Shown: piece by piece, positions 8,824 through 17,733 of the stretch
Position numbering within the stretch: the stretch's first letter is position 1
Layout of the letters: every line of letters begins with the position of its first letter
NCBI RefSeq assembly: GCF_000210915.2
Contig: NC_016620.1
Location: 124,001-188,000 of the forward strand
Direction: 5' to 3'
DNA length: 64,000 nucleotides
From: Halobacteriovorax marinus SJ
GTDB lineage: Bacteria > Bdellovibrionota > Bacteriovoracia > Bacteriovoracales > Bacteriovoracaceae
Notes under the pieces: generated by a model
The model's database searches: none
The model's input: the letters and a program-made list of their open reading frames with translations, nothing else
What the model was told of the DNA's origin: nothing
Program-made: the position numbers and the translations under genes

Positions 8824-9927
8824 TTGGATTCAAAAAAAGTTATTAATGATTTAATTTCTCAAGTTAAAGAAGTACTTAAGCTTGGACCAAGTGGGTACCT
8901 TGGTATTGATATAGGACTAAGCTCTGTGAAAGTCGCTCAACTTGAGGGAAGTGAAGACTCGGGCTTTAAACTGATAGCTTATGGTTCACAGCCTCTTCCG
9001 GAAGGGGCCATCATTGAAGATGATATCCAAAAAGAAGAAGAAATTATTGAAGCGATTAAAGAAGCGATTAAGAATGCTGGAATATCTTCTGTAAATGCTG
9101 TTTTCGGCTTGGCCGGACCAAATACTGTGGCCAGAAAGTTACAACTTGCTGGAGGTTCCGAAGAAGAGATTGAAGATCAGGTTTCTTGGGAAGTTGAACA
9201 GTATATTCCTTTCAGTGTCGAAACTTCTAAGGTCTCCTTTCATATCATAGGTGAGAATGAGGGTGGTGGTGTTGACGTTATCGTTGCTGCTGCTAAGGGT
9301 GAAGTTGTTGAGTCCTACAAAGAACTTCTCGAGAAAGCAGACTTAAAGCCTAAGATTTTTGACCTTGGTCTACTCGCTGTAGTGAATGTGTTTGAGCTTG
9401 TATATGCAGAAAAGCTAGAAGACCCTAACGAGTCTTGGATCCTCATGGATCTAGGAGCACAAAAAACAGAATTTATAATCTATAAAAATAATAAAGTTAT
9501 GTTCACCAAAGAAATTATGATTGGTGGAGTTATTATAACGGAAGAAATTCAAAGACAAATGGGTGTTAATTACTATGAAGCTGAGGATTTAAAAAATCAC
9601 GGTGATGAAAATGGAAATTTACCAGAAGAAATACTAGAGATTATAGATAGTGTTGTTGAAAGCTTCTTTGCAGAAATTAAGAAAACAGTAGATTTTTATA
9701 TCAGTTCAACATCAGATGAGTCTTTTGTTGAATGTGTATTAACAGGCGGAAGTTCTTTAATACCAGGGTTAACTGAGGGTCTTGAGGCCCTACTTGGTAT
9801 TAGTGTTAGTATCATGAACCCGTTCGAAGTCATTAGCTTTGATGAAAAGAAAATCAAAGAAGAGCAGTTAAATGAGATTGCTTACAGAGGTGCGAGTGTT
9901 CTAGGTCTTGCTATGAGGTCTACGTAA
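8824..9927 (+). CDS. pilM: Type IV pilus assembly actin-like protein PilM
   Basis: PilM is a cytoplasmic actin-fold protein that links PilN to the pilus motor. The 367 residues show the phosphate-1 motif LGIDIGLSSVK (about 22-32), WEVEQYIPFSVE (about 123-134), a second nucleotide motif ILMDLGAQKTEF (about 207-218) and VLTGGSSLIPGL near 305. The start is TTG, supported by GAGGA six bases upstream. It begins the pilMNOP run, with a one-base gap to pilN. An N-terminal extension of about 20 residues precedes the usual start of the family. Confidence 0.93.
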   Translation: MDSKKVINDLISQVKEVLKLGPSGYLGIDIGLSSVKVAQLEGSEDSGFKLIAYGSQPLPEGAIIEDDIQKEEEIIEAIKEAIKNAGISSVNAVFGLAGPNTVARKLQLAGGSEEEIEDQVSWEVEQYIPFSVETSKVSFHIIGENEGGGVDVIVAAAKGEVVESYKELLEKADLKPKIFDLGLLAVVNVFELVYAEKLEDPNESWILMDLGAQKTEFIIYKNNKVMFTKEIMIGGVIITEEIQRQMGVNYYEAEDLKNHGDENGNLPEEILEIIDSVVESFFAEIKKTVDFYISSTSDESFVECVLTGGSSLIPGLTEGLEALLGISVSIMNPFEVISFDEKKIKEEQLNEIAYRGASVLGLAMRST

Positions 9928-9928
9928 T

Positions 9929-10540
9929 ATGATTAAGATTAACCTACTGGAGCAGAAAAAACCGTTTAAGATGCCTGTCGTCCTAGGGATAGACCTTGGG
10001 GATCTAAACTGGAAGGCCTTAATAGCAGTAGGTATATTGAGTTATATTCCAGACTTCTTTGTCTACCCAAGCTGGGAAGAAGAAATGAAAAATCTTCAAT
10101 CTCAAATTACTGTACTTCAAAATAATAGTAGAAAGCTTCAGCGAGATTTGAAGAAGAACTCTGGTGTAAAAGAGAGACTTGCGGCTTTTAATAAGCAAGT
10201 AGAGAAGTTGCAAAAAAGGTCAGTTCAAGTTGATTTAATCTTGAAAGAGAAGAGAAATCCAAATCAAATAATGGAAAAAATCGCTAGAAAATTACCTAGT
10301 GATATGTGGTTTAGCACCTTTCTAATTGATGAAGATAAATCAATTACGATCAAAGGGGGAGGAATTCACTATAAGAGTATTGGTGACTTTCTCTCTAGTG
10401 TAAATAGTGCAGGCTTTTTCGATCAACCTTTAAGTTTAACAGAATCAAAAACTGTTGAAGAGGGAAGAAACGGAGAATATAGGGTCCAGATTTTCACCAT
10501 AAAAGGTAGGATTGATAAGTTCGATCCTTGGGCGCAGTAA
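9929..10540 (+). CDS. pilN: Type IV pilus alignment protein PilN
   Basis: 203 residues. The N-terminus MIKINLLEQ is the conserved PilN peptide that binds PilM. A membrane helix follows at about 30-48, then a coiled coil (about 50-100) and a small periplasmic ferredoxin-like domain with ILKEKRNP and KLPSDMWFSTF. It acts as a heterodimer with PilO in the inner-membrane alignment complex. The gene lies directly between pilM and pilO. Confidence 0.9.
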   Translation: MIKINLLEQKKPFKMPVVLGIDLGDLNWKALIAVGILSYIPDFFVYPSWEEEMKNLQSQITVLQNNSRKLQRDLKKNSGVKERLAAFNKQVEKLQKRSVQVDLILKEKRNPNQIMEKIARKLPSDMWFSTFLIDEDKSITIKGGGIHYKSIGDFLSSVNSAGFFDQPLSLTESKTVEEGRNGEYRVQIFTIKGRIDKFDPWAQ

Positions 10541-10549
10541 GGAAATAAG

Positions 10550-11206
10550 TTGAAAGGTTTAGTATCAAAAATACATATTTTCATTTTCTTGTATCTCGCC
10601 TTCGGAGTATTTACAAAGTGGCAGGAACACTCAGAGAAATTGAGTCAAATGGAGATGCAAATACCTGCTGTTACCGCCAAAATAAATAAGAGTAAGCGTG
10701 AGAAAAAACAGATAACTGCGTATTTAAAGGACGTTGAGGCAGCAAAAGAGAGAATCGAATTAGTTGCTCAGGAAGTTGAAAAAATTCAAAGAAAACTCCC
10801 CGATGTGGTTGATGACACGAAGAATCTATCACTTTTAAAAAATCTTGCAGAGAAGCTAAATATCAGAAGTATTTACCTTACTCCTCTAGATGAAATTACA
10901 AAGGGTTTCTATATCGCGAAGAGGTATAGCCTTAAAGCTTCCGGAACTTTTCTTCAATTTCTAATGCTAATGGAGCAAATTGGAAGTACTCAAACAATTT
11001 TAAATGTGAAGAGGATTTCACTAGAGAATCAACAGGAAAAGCAAAGAGGAAGGTTTCAAATTATTGATGCCGACATTATAATAGAAACATATCGATATAA
11101 CTCCAACTATAAAGAAAGTAGAGGAATTGAGGATATTGAAAAGAACCTCGCTGAGCAGGCTAAGCCTAAGAGAGGAAAAAAGAAATCAAGGATAAAGAAG
11201 AAGTAA
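10550..11206 (+). CDS. pilO: Type IV pilus alignment protein PilO
   Basis: 218 residues with one N-terminal membrane helix (about 7-22), a coiled coil (about 25-85) and a periplasmic alpha/beta domain (about 90-185), the PilO arrangement. The C-terminus (about 200-218) is a run of Lys and Arg. The start is TTG, placed after TAAGGA at the end of pilN. It partners PilN and hands over to PilP. Assignment leans on order as much as on sequence, since PilO is poorly conserved. Confidence 0.88.
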   Translation: MKGLVSKIHIFIFLYLAFGVFTKWQEHSEKLSQMEMQIPAVTAKINKSKREKKQITAYLKDVEAAKERIELVAQEVEKIQRKLPDVVDDTKNLSLLKNLAEKLNIRSIYLTPLDEITKGFYIAKRYSLKASGTFLQFLMLMEQIGSTQTILNVKRISLENQQEKQRGRFQIIDADIIIETYRYNSNYKESRGIEDIEKNLAEQAKPKRGKKKSRIKKK

Positions 11207-11207
11207 A

Positions 11208-11672
11208 ATGAAAGTATTTTTTATTGCGATTATATTTTTTTCTATGAATTCATTTGCTGTAAATGGAAAGGGGCCTGAGTTTATAGAGGAGAACTCAGCA
11301 ATTAAAAACCCTCTGGAACTTAGAGATCCTTTTAAAAGAGAGCTTAGAAGAAAGAGAACTGGAAAGAGAGAATATCCAGGTTCAAAAACGGTTTTCACAA
11401 ATATTCAAACTATAGATAATACCCCTCTAGATAGAATTAAGATTACGGGAATTTTAATTGGTAATGAGCGTAGAGCTGTCGCAAAAACAGTTGATGAGAC
11501 GGGTAAAGAAAGTGATCAGGCTTACATATTAAAAGAAGGGATGAAGCTTGGTGAAAATAGTGCGGAAATTAAAGCGATCCTTCCGGGTGGGATTGTATTA
11601 GTTGAGAAAATTCGTAATGTTTACGATCAAGATGAATACCTAGAAACAATAATTCCTGTCGCAAGTGATTAA
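11208..11672 (+). CDS. pilP: Type IV pilus protein PilP
   Basis: 154 residues with a short N-terminal hydrophobic segment (about 2-17) that serves as a signal peptide. No clear lipobox Cys is present, unlike many PilP lipoproteins. A disordered stretch with LRDPFKR (about 38-44) is the PilP segment that contacts PilN/PilO. The C-terminal beta domain (about 70-150) contains IKITGILIGNERRAV and ends before the pilQ promoter. PilP joins the inner-membrane complex to the PilQ secretin. Confidence 0.88.
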   Translation: MKVFFIAIIFFSMNSFAVNGKGPEFIEENSAIKNPLELRDPFKRELRRKRTGKREYPGSKTVFTNIQTIDNTPLDRIKITGILIGNERRAVAKTVDETGKESDQAYILKEGMKLGENSAEIKAILPGGIVLVEKIRNVYDQDEYLETIIPVASD

Positions 11673-11677
11673 AAAAA

Positions 11678-11707
11678 TTAACACGCACTTTTTTCCTGTG
11701 TTATAAT
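11678..11707 (+). promoter_or_regulatory. Sigma-70-type promoter of pilQ
   Basis: TTAACA (11678-11683), 18-base spacer, TATAAT (11702-11707). It lies right after the pilP stop and 54 bases before the pilQ ATG, so the secretin gene may have its own transcript. Confidence 0.55.
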
Positions 11708-11761
11708 TTAAGAGATATATAGTTTCTAATATGGAAACATTTACCTTAGGAAGAGGTTATA

Positions 11762-13591
11762 ATGAAGTTAAGAAGTTTTCTTTTTAAACTCGTATTGGTC
11801 AATTTACTTTTATCTAGTGGCGTGTGGGCCACAACTCTAGAGCAAATAAATTTTAAATTAAAAGATGAAGTTGCAAGACTTGAGCTGAAGTTTGATGGTA
11901 ATGAGGCGCAGGCGAAGAAGTTCCACGTAACTGAAGACAAGCAAATTATTATTGATTTAAAAGATGTTCAAGCAACAGATAGAGTGATGAGAGCATTTGA
12001 TACTTCGGAGTTTAGTGGAAGTATTGTTTTTGTATCAGCTTATAGAAAATCTGCTAATCCAAATGACTTGCGAATTGCAATCCAGCTTAGAGATAACGTA
12101 AGAAGTTTACTAAAGAGAGAGCCAAATAAAATCGTAATCGAAGTTGAGAGTAGATTTGGTGTTTTTTCACAGAGATCACTTGAAGAAACTAAAACTTATG
12201 ATGAAAAAATTACTATCGAAGAAAGAGCGGTAGGGAAACTAAGTATTCCAAAATCAGACAGTGTAGAAGATATTCTTGAGAATTTAACTCTCTCAGGAAG
12301 AAAGAAGTATATTGGAAAGAAGATCACTTTCAATATTAAAGATCTCGCTGTCGCAGATATCTTGAATATGATCGCCGATGCTTCTGGATTTAATATTATT
12401 TTAACAGATGAAGTAAAAGGTCTTCCACCTTTATCATTAAACTTGACAAATATTCCTTGGGATCAAGCCCTTGATACTATTCTTGGTCTTAATAAATTAG
12501 TTGCAAAGAAGAATGGTGTCATTCTAATGATAACAACTTTTGAGAAAGCTGCTGAAGAGCAGAAGAAGGCCATTGAACAAAAGAAACTTACTGAAAAAGA
12601 AGTTCCTCTTGTAACTAAAGTATTCCCAATTTCATATGCTACTACGAAAGAGCTTATTGAAGTTCTTAATAATTACATTACAGAGAGAGGGACATTGAAT
12701 GAAGATGTTAGAACGAACTCTCTAATAGTTAAAGATACAGCGGATACAATTGAGAGAATTAAAAAAATTGTAGATGTTCTAGATACTCAGACGCCACAAG
12801 TTTTAATTGAATCAAAGATTGTTGAGGTTAATGAAAATTATAGAAAAGAGATTGGTCTGCAAAATGGTGTTAACTTTGGTTACGATCCAATTGGGCAGAT
12901 TGGAAGTGCTAATCCTACTGTAGTTGGGTCAGACGTGTTGCCAGGTACAAATGCTGGTCCTGGTTTCTCTTTTAGTTCTGCTCCTTCTTCGGGTGATGGG
13001 GCAAGATCGCTCTTTGGATTAACTGTTACGAGATTTAATAGATTATTAAATCTATCCTTTACGCTTCAATTATTAGAAACAGAATCAAAGGGTAAGATTG
13101 TAGCGAGTCCAAAAGTTATCACTCAAAATAAGAAAAAAGCAGTGATCTCAACGAAAGAGACAACATCATTTTCGAAGTCACTTTCAACAAATGGACAAGC
13201 TCAAGAAATTACATTTGAAGAAGCCGAAGCAAGTTTAAGTTTAGAGGTTACGCCTCAGGTTACAAATGAAGGTTCAATTTCCTTAGAACTCGATCTACTC
13301 AAGCAGCAATTTGGTACGAGACCATCTGCGGCTGCACCACCAGATAAGCAAGAGAGAAGAGTTACCACAAACGTTTTAGTCGATAATGGATCGACAATTG
13401 TAATCGGTGGTGTGTATAACTATGAGAAGAGAGAGTCTCACTCTGGTGTACCGTTCTTAAAAGATATTCCACTTGTTGGTTGGTTATTTAGAACACCGTA
13501 TGCTCCAGAAGTGATTAAGCAGGAACTTCTAATTTTCTTGACTCCAAGAATTGTGAATCAAGAAGAAGCTGGGATTATTGAGAACTCATAA
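11762..13591 (+). CDS. pilQ: Type IV pilus secretin PilQ
   Basis: The outer-membrane secretin channel through which the pilus passes. 609 residues: signal peptide 1-21 (ending VWA), one AMIN domain (about 25-120) that binds peptidoglycan, an STN/N0-type domain (about 190-260, KITFNIKDLAVADILNMI), a secretin N1-type domain (about 285-345), and the secretin core (about 360-600) with VLIESKIVEV and VDNGSTIVIGGVY. Only one AMIN copy is visible. An SD AGGAAGAGG precedes the ATG. It closes the pilMNOPQ series. Confidence 0.95.
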   Translation: MKLRSFLFKLVLVNLLLSSGVWATTLEQINFKLKDEVARLELKFDGNEAQAKKFHVTEDKQIIIDLKDVQATDRVMRAFDTSEFSGSIVFVSAYRKSANPNDLRIAIQLRDNVRSLLKREPNKIVIEVESRFGVFSQRSLEETKTYDEKITIEERAVGKLSIPKSDSVEDILENLTLSGRKKYIGKKITFNIKDLAVADILNMIADASGFNIILTDEVKGLPPLSLNLTNIPWDQALDTILGLNKLVAKKNGVILMITTFEKAAEEQKKAIEQKKLTEKEVPLVTKVFPISYATTKELIEVLNNYITERGTLNEDVRTNSLIVKDTADTIERIKKIVDVLDTQTPQVLIESKIVEVNENYRKEIGLQNGVNFGYDPIGQIGSANPTVVGSDVLPGTNAGPGFSFSSAPSSGDGARSLFGLTVTRFNRLLNLSFTLQLLETESKGKIVASPKVITQNKKKAVISTKETTSFSKSLSTNGQAQEITFEEAEASLSLEVTPQVTNEGSISLELDLLKQQFGTRPSAAAPPDKQERRVTTNVLVDNGSTIVIGGVYNYEKRESHSGVPFLKDIPLVGWLFRTPYAPEVIKQELLIFLTPRIVNQEEAGIIENS

Positions 13592-13601
13592 GGGCGAGTA
13601 A

Positions 13602-14744
13602 GTGCAAAAAAGTCAAATCTTAGATAAGTATTTATCAGCATTGGAGAAGGATCCAAAATCTAGGGTCTTTGCTCCACTTGCCGAATACTATAGAAAGAGT
13701 GGACTTCTCTCTCAAGCAATTGAGACTTTAAATCAAGGGATAAAACACAATCCTGACTATGTCTTGGGTCACCTAGGTTTAGCATTTTGTTATTATGAAA
13801 ATGGCGATGCGAAGAGATCATATGATATTCTAAGACCATTGATTGATACAAATAGAGATAATCTTAGAATGTTGAGGCTCTATTCTGATGCTTGCCTTGA
13901 GTTATCTAAAAATGAAGAAGCTCTCGAGACATTGAAGTACCTACTCTTTGTTAATCCTAAGGATAAAGAAGCGGCCGAGAAAATTAAGCTGATTGAAAAT
14001 GATAATAAGAAATTTGGACCTATCAAATTCAACCTTGAAGATCTAATTTCACCTGAAGAAGAGTCTCAAGCTGAAGCTGAGGTAATTCAATTTAATGTTG
14101 ATGAGCTAGACACTAGTCTCTCAAAAGAAAAAAGTATTGATGAGTGGACGAAGTTAGATTTATCTAATGAAAAAGATAGTGAAGATAGCTTAGATACATG
14201 GTCTATGAACCAAAAACCAATACTGAAAGAAGAAGCTTCTGTCTCGCCAGTGAGTGAAGTGGAAGCGGAGCGCGAGTTTAGAGTAGAAAAGGTAAAAGTT
14301 GAGCAACCTCAATCTAGCTCTCCGGTAATCACCCATACATTAGTAGATCTCTACTGCAACCAAGGTTACCTAGATAAGGCTAAAGACTTATTAGAGAAGA
14401 TCTTGGAGCTAAACCCTGGAGATCTTAAGACAAAGTTGAAACTTCAAGAAGTTGATCGAGTCTTAAATGAGTCTTTTGTAGATGATGAACCACAAGATTT
14501 TGAAGAAGAGGGAGCTGTTGAAGTTTTTGCTGAGCCTAGTAAAGTGGACTCACCTAAAGAGTCAGATGGACGCGATAACTTAATGAATCTCTTTGATCAA
14601 AAATTTAATAATAATACTCCAGAAAAAATCATTGAAGAGCCATCGAACGATTCAGCTTTAGAAGAATTTAAAAAAGTTGAAGCAAAGTTATGGGAATTTC
14701 ATAAGGCCTTAGAAGCTAGGGCCAAAACCATCTTATCCCGTTAA
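13602..14744 (+). CDS. TPR protein following pilQ
   Basis: 380 residues, soluble, no signal peptide. TPR-like repeats lie at about 5-125 (AEYYRKSGLLSQAIETL, LGLAFCYYENGDAKRSY), followed by a long acidic, low-complexity linker (about 145-235), another TPR pair at about 240-285 (LVDLYCNQGYLDKAKDLLEKIL) and a C-terminal helix. The GTG start lies 10 bases after the pilQ stop. A cytoplasmic scaffold role for the pilus or for the following genes is inferred from position; the family is not recognised. Confidence 0.7.
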   Translation: MQKSQILDKYLSALEKDPKSRVFAPLAEYYRKSGLLSQAIETLNQGIKHNPDYVLGHLGLAFCYYENGDAKRSYDILRPLIDTNRDNLRMLRLYSDACLELSKNEEALETLKYLLFVNPKDKEAAEKIKLIENDNKKFGPIKFNLEDLISPEEESQAEAEVIQFNVDELDTSLSKEKSIDEWTKLDLSNEKDSEDSLDTWSMNQKPILKEEASVSPVSEVEAEREFRVEKVKVEQPQSSSPVITHTLVDLYCNQGYLDKAKDLLEKILELNPGDLKTKLKLQEVDRVLNESFVDDEPQDFEEEGAVEVFAEPSKVDSPKESDGRDNLMNLFDQKFNNNTPEKIIEEPSNDSALEEFKKVEAKLWEFHKALEARAKTILSR

Positions 14745-14835
14745 TACAACGTCATAAGCCTTTACAACCTGCCTTTGGATTGATATTTTGACGCATTATT
14801 TAAAATCGTAAATTTAAGTATTTGAGGCTAGTTCT

Positions 14836-15279
14836 ATGACTAGAAAGTTTATGATCATTAATGGACCCAATTTAAATCTTTTAGGCACAAGAGAGCCTGA
14901 GGTTTATGGTTCAGACAATCTCAGTGATATTGAAAAGTATACTAATGAGCAATTAAAGCTACTATGGAATGAGCCAGTAGAATTAGATTGGTACCAGTCT
15001 AATATTGAAGGTGAAATCGTAAACAAAGTTCAAGAATTATTGAAAAGCGATTACGAGGCCTTAATAATTAATCCTGCCGCTTATTCTCACACTTCAGTAG
15101 CTATCTTAGATGCATTAAAAACATTAAATATTCCTGTAATAGAAGTTCATTTGAGCAATACACATCTTCGTGATGCGTTTCGTCAGCAAAAGTTGACGGC
15201 CAAAAGTTCGACTATCATAATGGAGGGGCTTGGGAAGAGGGCCTATCTCTTAGGAATACTTTCACAATTAATAAAATAG
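14836..15279 (+). CDS. aroQ: Type II 3-dehydroquinate dehydratase
   Basis: Converts 3-dehydroquinate to 3-dehydroshikimate in the shikimate pathway; the type II enzyme is a cytoplasmic dodecamer. 147 residues, the usual length. Motifs: INGPNLNLLGTREPEVYG (about 8-25, with the catalytic Tyr24), QSNIEGEIV, INPAAYSHTSVAI with its Asn and His, and EVHLSN near 113. The Arg of the lid loop is in LGTRE. It is 11 bases upstream of efp; the order aroQ-efp-accB-accC is a recurring bacterial cluster. Confidence 0.95.
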   Translation: MTRKFMIINGPNLNLLGTREPEVYGSDNLSDIEKYTNEQLKLLWNEPVELDWYQSNIEGEIVNKVQELLKSDYEALIINPAAYSHTSVAILDALKTLNIPVIEVHLSNTHLRDAFRQQKLTAKSSTIIMEGLGKRAYLLGILSQLIK

Positions 15280-15290
15280 AGGATTAAAAA

Positions 15291-15869
15291 ATGGCACGTG
15301 AGTTACAAACTACAGAATTAAAAAAAGGCGTAAGGTTAGAATTAGAAAATAAGCCATACCAAATTATGAAAGCTGATTTCACTAACCCAGGTAAGGGTTC
15401 AGCATTTACAATTTGTAAGTTAAAGAATCTTGAGACAGGCGCTGTTTTTGATAGAACTTTTAAGTCGGGTGTAGCAACAGGCGTTTTTGAGCCAGACTTG
15501 GAACTTTTAATTGTAGAATACATGTACTCAGATCCAGATGGGTTTAACTTCATGGATCAAACGACGTACGAAACAATTCATGTAACAACTGAACAAGTTG
15601 GAGAGGCAGCCGGTTACTTACAAGAAGGAATTAAATTAGATTTATTATTTTATAAAGGAAATCCAATCGCGATTGATTTACCAAACTTTGTCGTGTTGAA
15701 AATTGCCGAGACTGATCCAGGTCTTAAGGGTGATACAGCTCAAGGTGGAACGAAAGTAGCAATTATGGAGACAGGTCTTCAGGTTAAGGTTCCGCTTTTT
15801 ATTAAAGAGGGTGAGATCATTAAGATTGACACCAGAACTGGTGACTATATTGAAAGGGCAAAAGAATAG
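15291..15869 (+). CDS. efp: Translation elongation factor P
   Basis: EF-P relieves ribosome stalling at polyproline stretches. 192 residues in three beta domains. The tip loop NPGKGSAF places the modifiable Lys at position 35, where beta-lysylation occurs in EpmA organisms. The C-terminal signature V-P-LFIKEGEIIKIDTRTGDYIERAKE is intact. An SD (GAGG) is present before the ATG. No epmA or epmB gene lies in the window. Confidence 0.97.
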   Translation: MARELQTTELKKGVRLELENKPYQIMKADFTNPGKGSAFTICKLKNLETGAVFDRTFKSGVATGVFEPDLELLIVEYMYSDPDGFNFMDQTTYETIHVTTEQVGEAAGYLQEGIKLDLLFYKGNPIAIDLPNFVVLKIAETDPGLKGDTAQGGTKVAIMETGLQVKVPLFIKEGEIIKIDTRTGDYIERAKE

Positions 15870-15877
15870 GATTAATT

Positions 15878-16318
15878 ATGGATTTTAAAGAATTAGAAAA
15901 GTTTATTGCAATTGCTAAAGAAGCAGGCGCAAGTGAGTTAAAGTATCAAAGTGAAGATAAGAAGTTTGGAATTTCATTTCCTGTAGCAGGAGCAACTCCA
16001 GTTGCTGCGACAGTAATGGCCCCACAGGTTCAAGCGGCACCAGCCCAAGTAGCTACTCAAGCATCTTCTGCTAACAGTGGTCTAGTTGATGTAACTTGTC
16101 CATTTGTTGGTACATTCTATAGAAGTCCTTCTCCAGAAGCTTCTGTATATGTGAAAGTTGGAGATAGAGTTTCTAAAGGTCAGGTTCTTTGTATTGTTGA
16201 AGCAATGAAGATCATGAATGAAATTGAATCAGATGTAGATGGTGAAATTGTAGAAATTTGTGTGGAAAATGAAACTTACGTAGAGTTTGGACAAGTTTTA
16301 TTTAAAGTAAAACCATAA
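15878..16318 (+). CDS. accB: Biotin carboxyl carrier protein of acetyl-CoA carboxylase
   Basis: 146 residues. An N-terminal domain (1-35), an Ala/Pro-rich linker (about 36-68) and the biotinyl domain (69-146). The biotin-accepting Lys is Lys111 in EAMKIMNE. It carries CO2 from AccC to the carboxyltransferase in the first step of fatty-acid synthesis. It lies 8 bases after efp and 13 bases before accC, as expected for the accBC operon. Confidence 0.97.
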   Translation: MDFKELEKFIAIAKEAGASELKYQSEDKKFGISFPVAGATPVAATVMAPQVQAAPAQVATQASSANSGLVDVTCPFVGTFYRSPSPEASVYVKVGDRVSKGQVLCIVEAMKIMNEIESDVDGEIVEICVENETYVEFGQVLFKVKP

Positions 16319-16331
16319 CAACGAGTAGGTT

Positions 16332-17675
16332 ATGAAATTCAAAAAAGTACTGATTGCGAATCGAGGTGAGATCGCAATTAGAATTGCAAGAACTTGTAAA
16401 GAGCTTGGTATTTCAACAGTTGCTGTTCATTCAAGTGCAGATGAAAACTCACTGCATGTGAAGCTTGCTGATGAGTCAGTTTGCATTGGACCAGCTAAGC
16501 CAACATTAAGTTATTTAAATATACCTAGTATTTTGTCAGCAGCAGAAATTACTGGTGCTGATGCCATTCATCCTGGCTTTGGCTTCCTCTCTGAGAATAA
16601 AGAGTTTGCGCAAATGTGTGCGAAGTGGGGAGTTGAATTTATTGGTCCTAATGTAGAGTGCATTGAAAAGATGGGAGATAAAATTATCTCTAAAGAAATT
16701 GCAGAAGCGGCAGGTGTTCCAATCTTAAAGCCAATTGCTGTTAATGGTAGAGAGGATAAAGATATTCTCGCTGACGTTGAAGAAATGGGTCTACCAGTTC
16801 TTGTTAAGGCCTCTGCTGGTGGCGGTGGTCGAGGAATGAAGAAAATTGAAGACATTAGTGATCTTCTAGTAACTATCACTCGATTAAAAACAGAAGCTAA
16901 GGCCGGCTTTGGTGACGATACTCTTTTCATTGAGAAATTTGTCACAAACCCGAGACACGTAGAAGTCCAAATTATGGCCGATAGGCATGGAAATGTTCTT
17001 CACTTGGGCGAGAGAGATTGTACTGTACAAAGAAGATTTCAAAAAGTTGTAGAGGAATCTCCATGTCCAGTTTTGTCTGAAGAGAAGAGAGCTGAGATTT
17101 GTGAATCGGCCGTTGCTCTTGCAAAGCACGTAAACTACGACTCTGTTGGAACTGTAGAATATTTGTATGATCAAGATGAAGATAAATTCTACTTTATGGA
17201 GATGAATACAAGAATTCAGGTAGAGCACCCTGTGACTGAACAAAGAACAGGAGTTGACTTAATTGCTCAACAAATTCTTTCAGCTAGTGGTGAAAAGCTT
17301 CCAATGAAGCAAGAAGAGATTAAATTTGTCGGCCATTCAATTGAATGTCGTTTAAATGCTGAAGACCCTGAGACTTTTGCTCCGTCTCCAGGACATATTC
17401 TTCATTACCATAGACCTGCGGGAATTGGAGTAAGAGTAGATGATTTTATCTATTCTGGTTACACAGTTTCACCATTTTACGACTCTATGTTGGCGAAAAT
17501 TATTGTTTCTGGTGTAAATAGAGATGAATGTTTAAGACGTATGGAACGAGCTCTAGAGGAAACAGTAATCGAAGGAATTAAGACAAATAAAACTCTGCAT
17601 CTTATGATTATTAGAGATGAAGACTTTAGGGGCAATAATTACGCTACCGACTTTCTTGTTAAGAAATTGAAGTAA
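16332..17675 (+). CDS. accC: Biotin carboxylase subunit of acetyl-CoA carboxylase
   Basis: 447 residues, ATP-grasp enzyme that carboxylates the biotin on AccB. Motifs: KKVLIANRGEIAIRI (about 4-18), HPGFGFLSEN (about 79-88), the Gly-rich ATP loop SAGGGGRGMKK (about 161-171), ERDCTVQRRFQKVVEESP (about 231-248) and EMNTRIQVEHPVTEQ (about 290-304). Full length and intact. The operon aroQ-efp-accB-accC probably ends here, before a nested palindrome. Confidence 0.97.
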   Translation: MKFKKVLIANRGEIAIRIARTCKELGISTVAVHSSADENSLHVKLADESVCIGPAKPTLSYLNIPSILSAAEITGADAIHPGFGFLSENKEFAQMCAKWGVEFIGPNVECIEKMGDKIISKEIAEAAGVPILKPIAVNGREDKDILADVEEMGLPVLVKASAGGGGRGMKKIEDISDLLVTITRLKTEAKAGFGDDTLFIEKFVTNPRHVEVQIMADRHGNVLHLGERDCTVQRRFQKVVEESPCPVLSEEKRAEICESAVALAKHVNYDSVGTVEYLYDQDEDKFYFMEMNTRIQVEHPVTEQRTGVDLIAQQILSASGEKLPMKQEEIKFVGHSIECRLNAEDPETFAPSPGHILHYHRPAGIGVRVDDFIYSGYTVSPFYDSMLAKIIVSGVNRDECLRRMERALEETVIEGIKTNKTLHLMIIRDEDFRGNNYATDFLVKKLK

Positions 17676-17680
17676 AATAA

Positions 17681-17724
17681 GAGTTAAGTAATTGTATTCA
17701 TTTGAATACTGAACGTTTTAACTC
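17681..17724 (+). repeat. Nested inverted repeat between accC and the TPR gene
   Basis: Outer arms GAGTTAA (17681-17687) and TTAACTC (17718-17724); inner arms GTATTCA (17694-17700) and TGAATAC (17703-17709). Both pairs are perfect. No T-run follows, so it is not a standard terminator. It ends nine bases before the ATG at 17734, so it could control translation of that gene or protect the accC mRNA end. Confidence 0.5.
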
Positions 17725-17733
17725 AAGAATTTT

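Noticed and set aside
16568-17243. Antisense frames of 119-125 codons inside accC
   Set aside because: They are shadows of the accC codon pattern, with no ribosome site or known domain.
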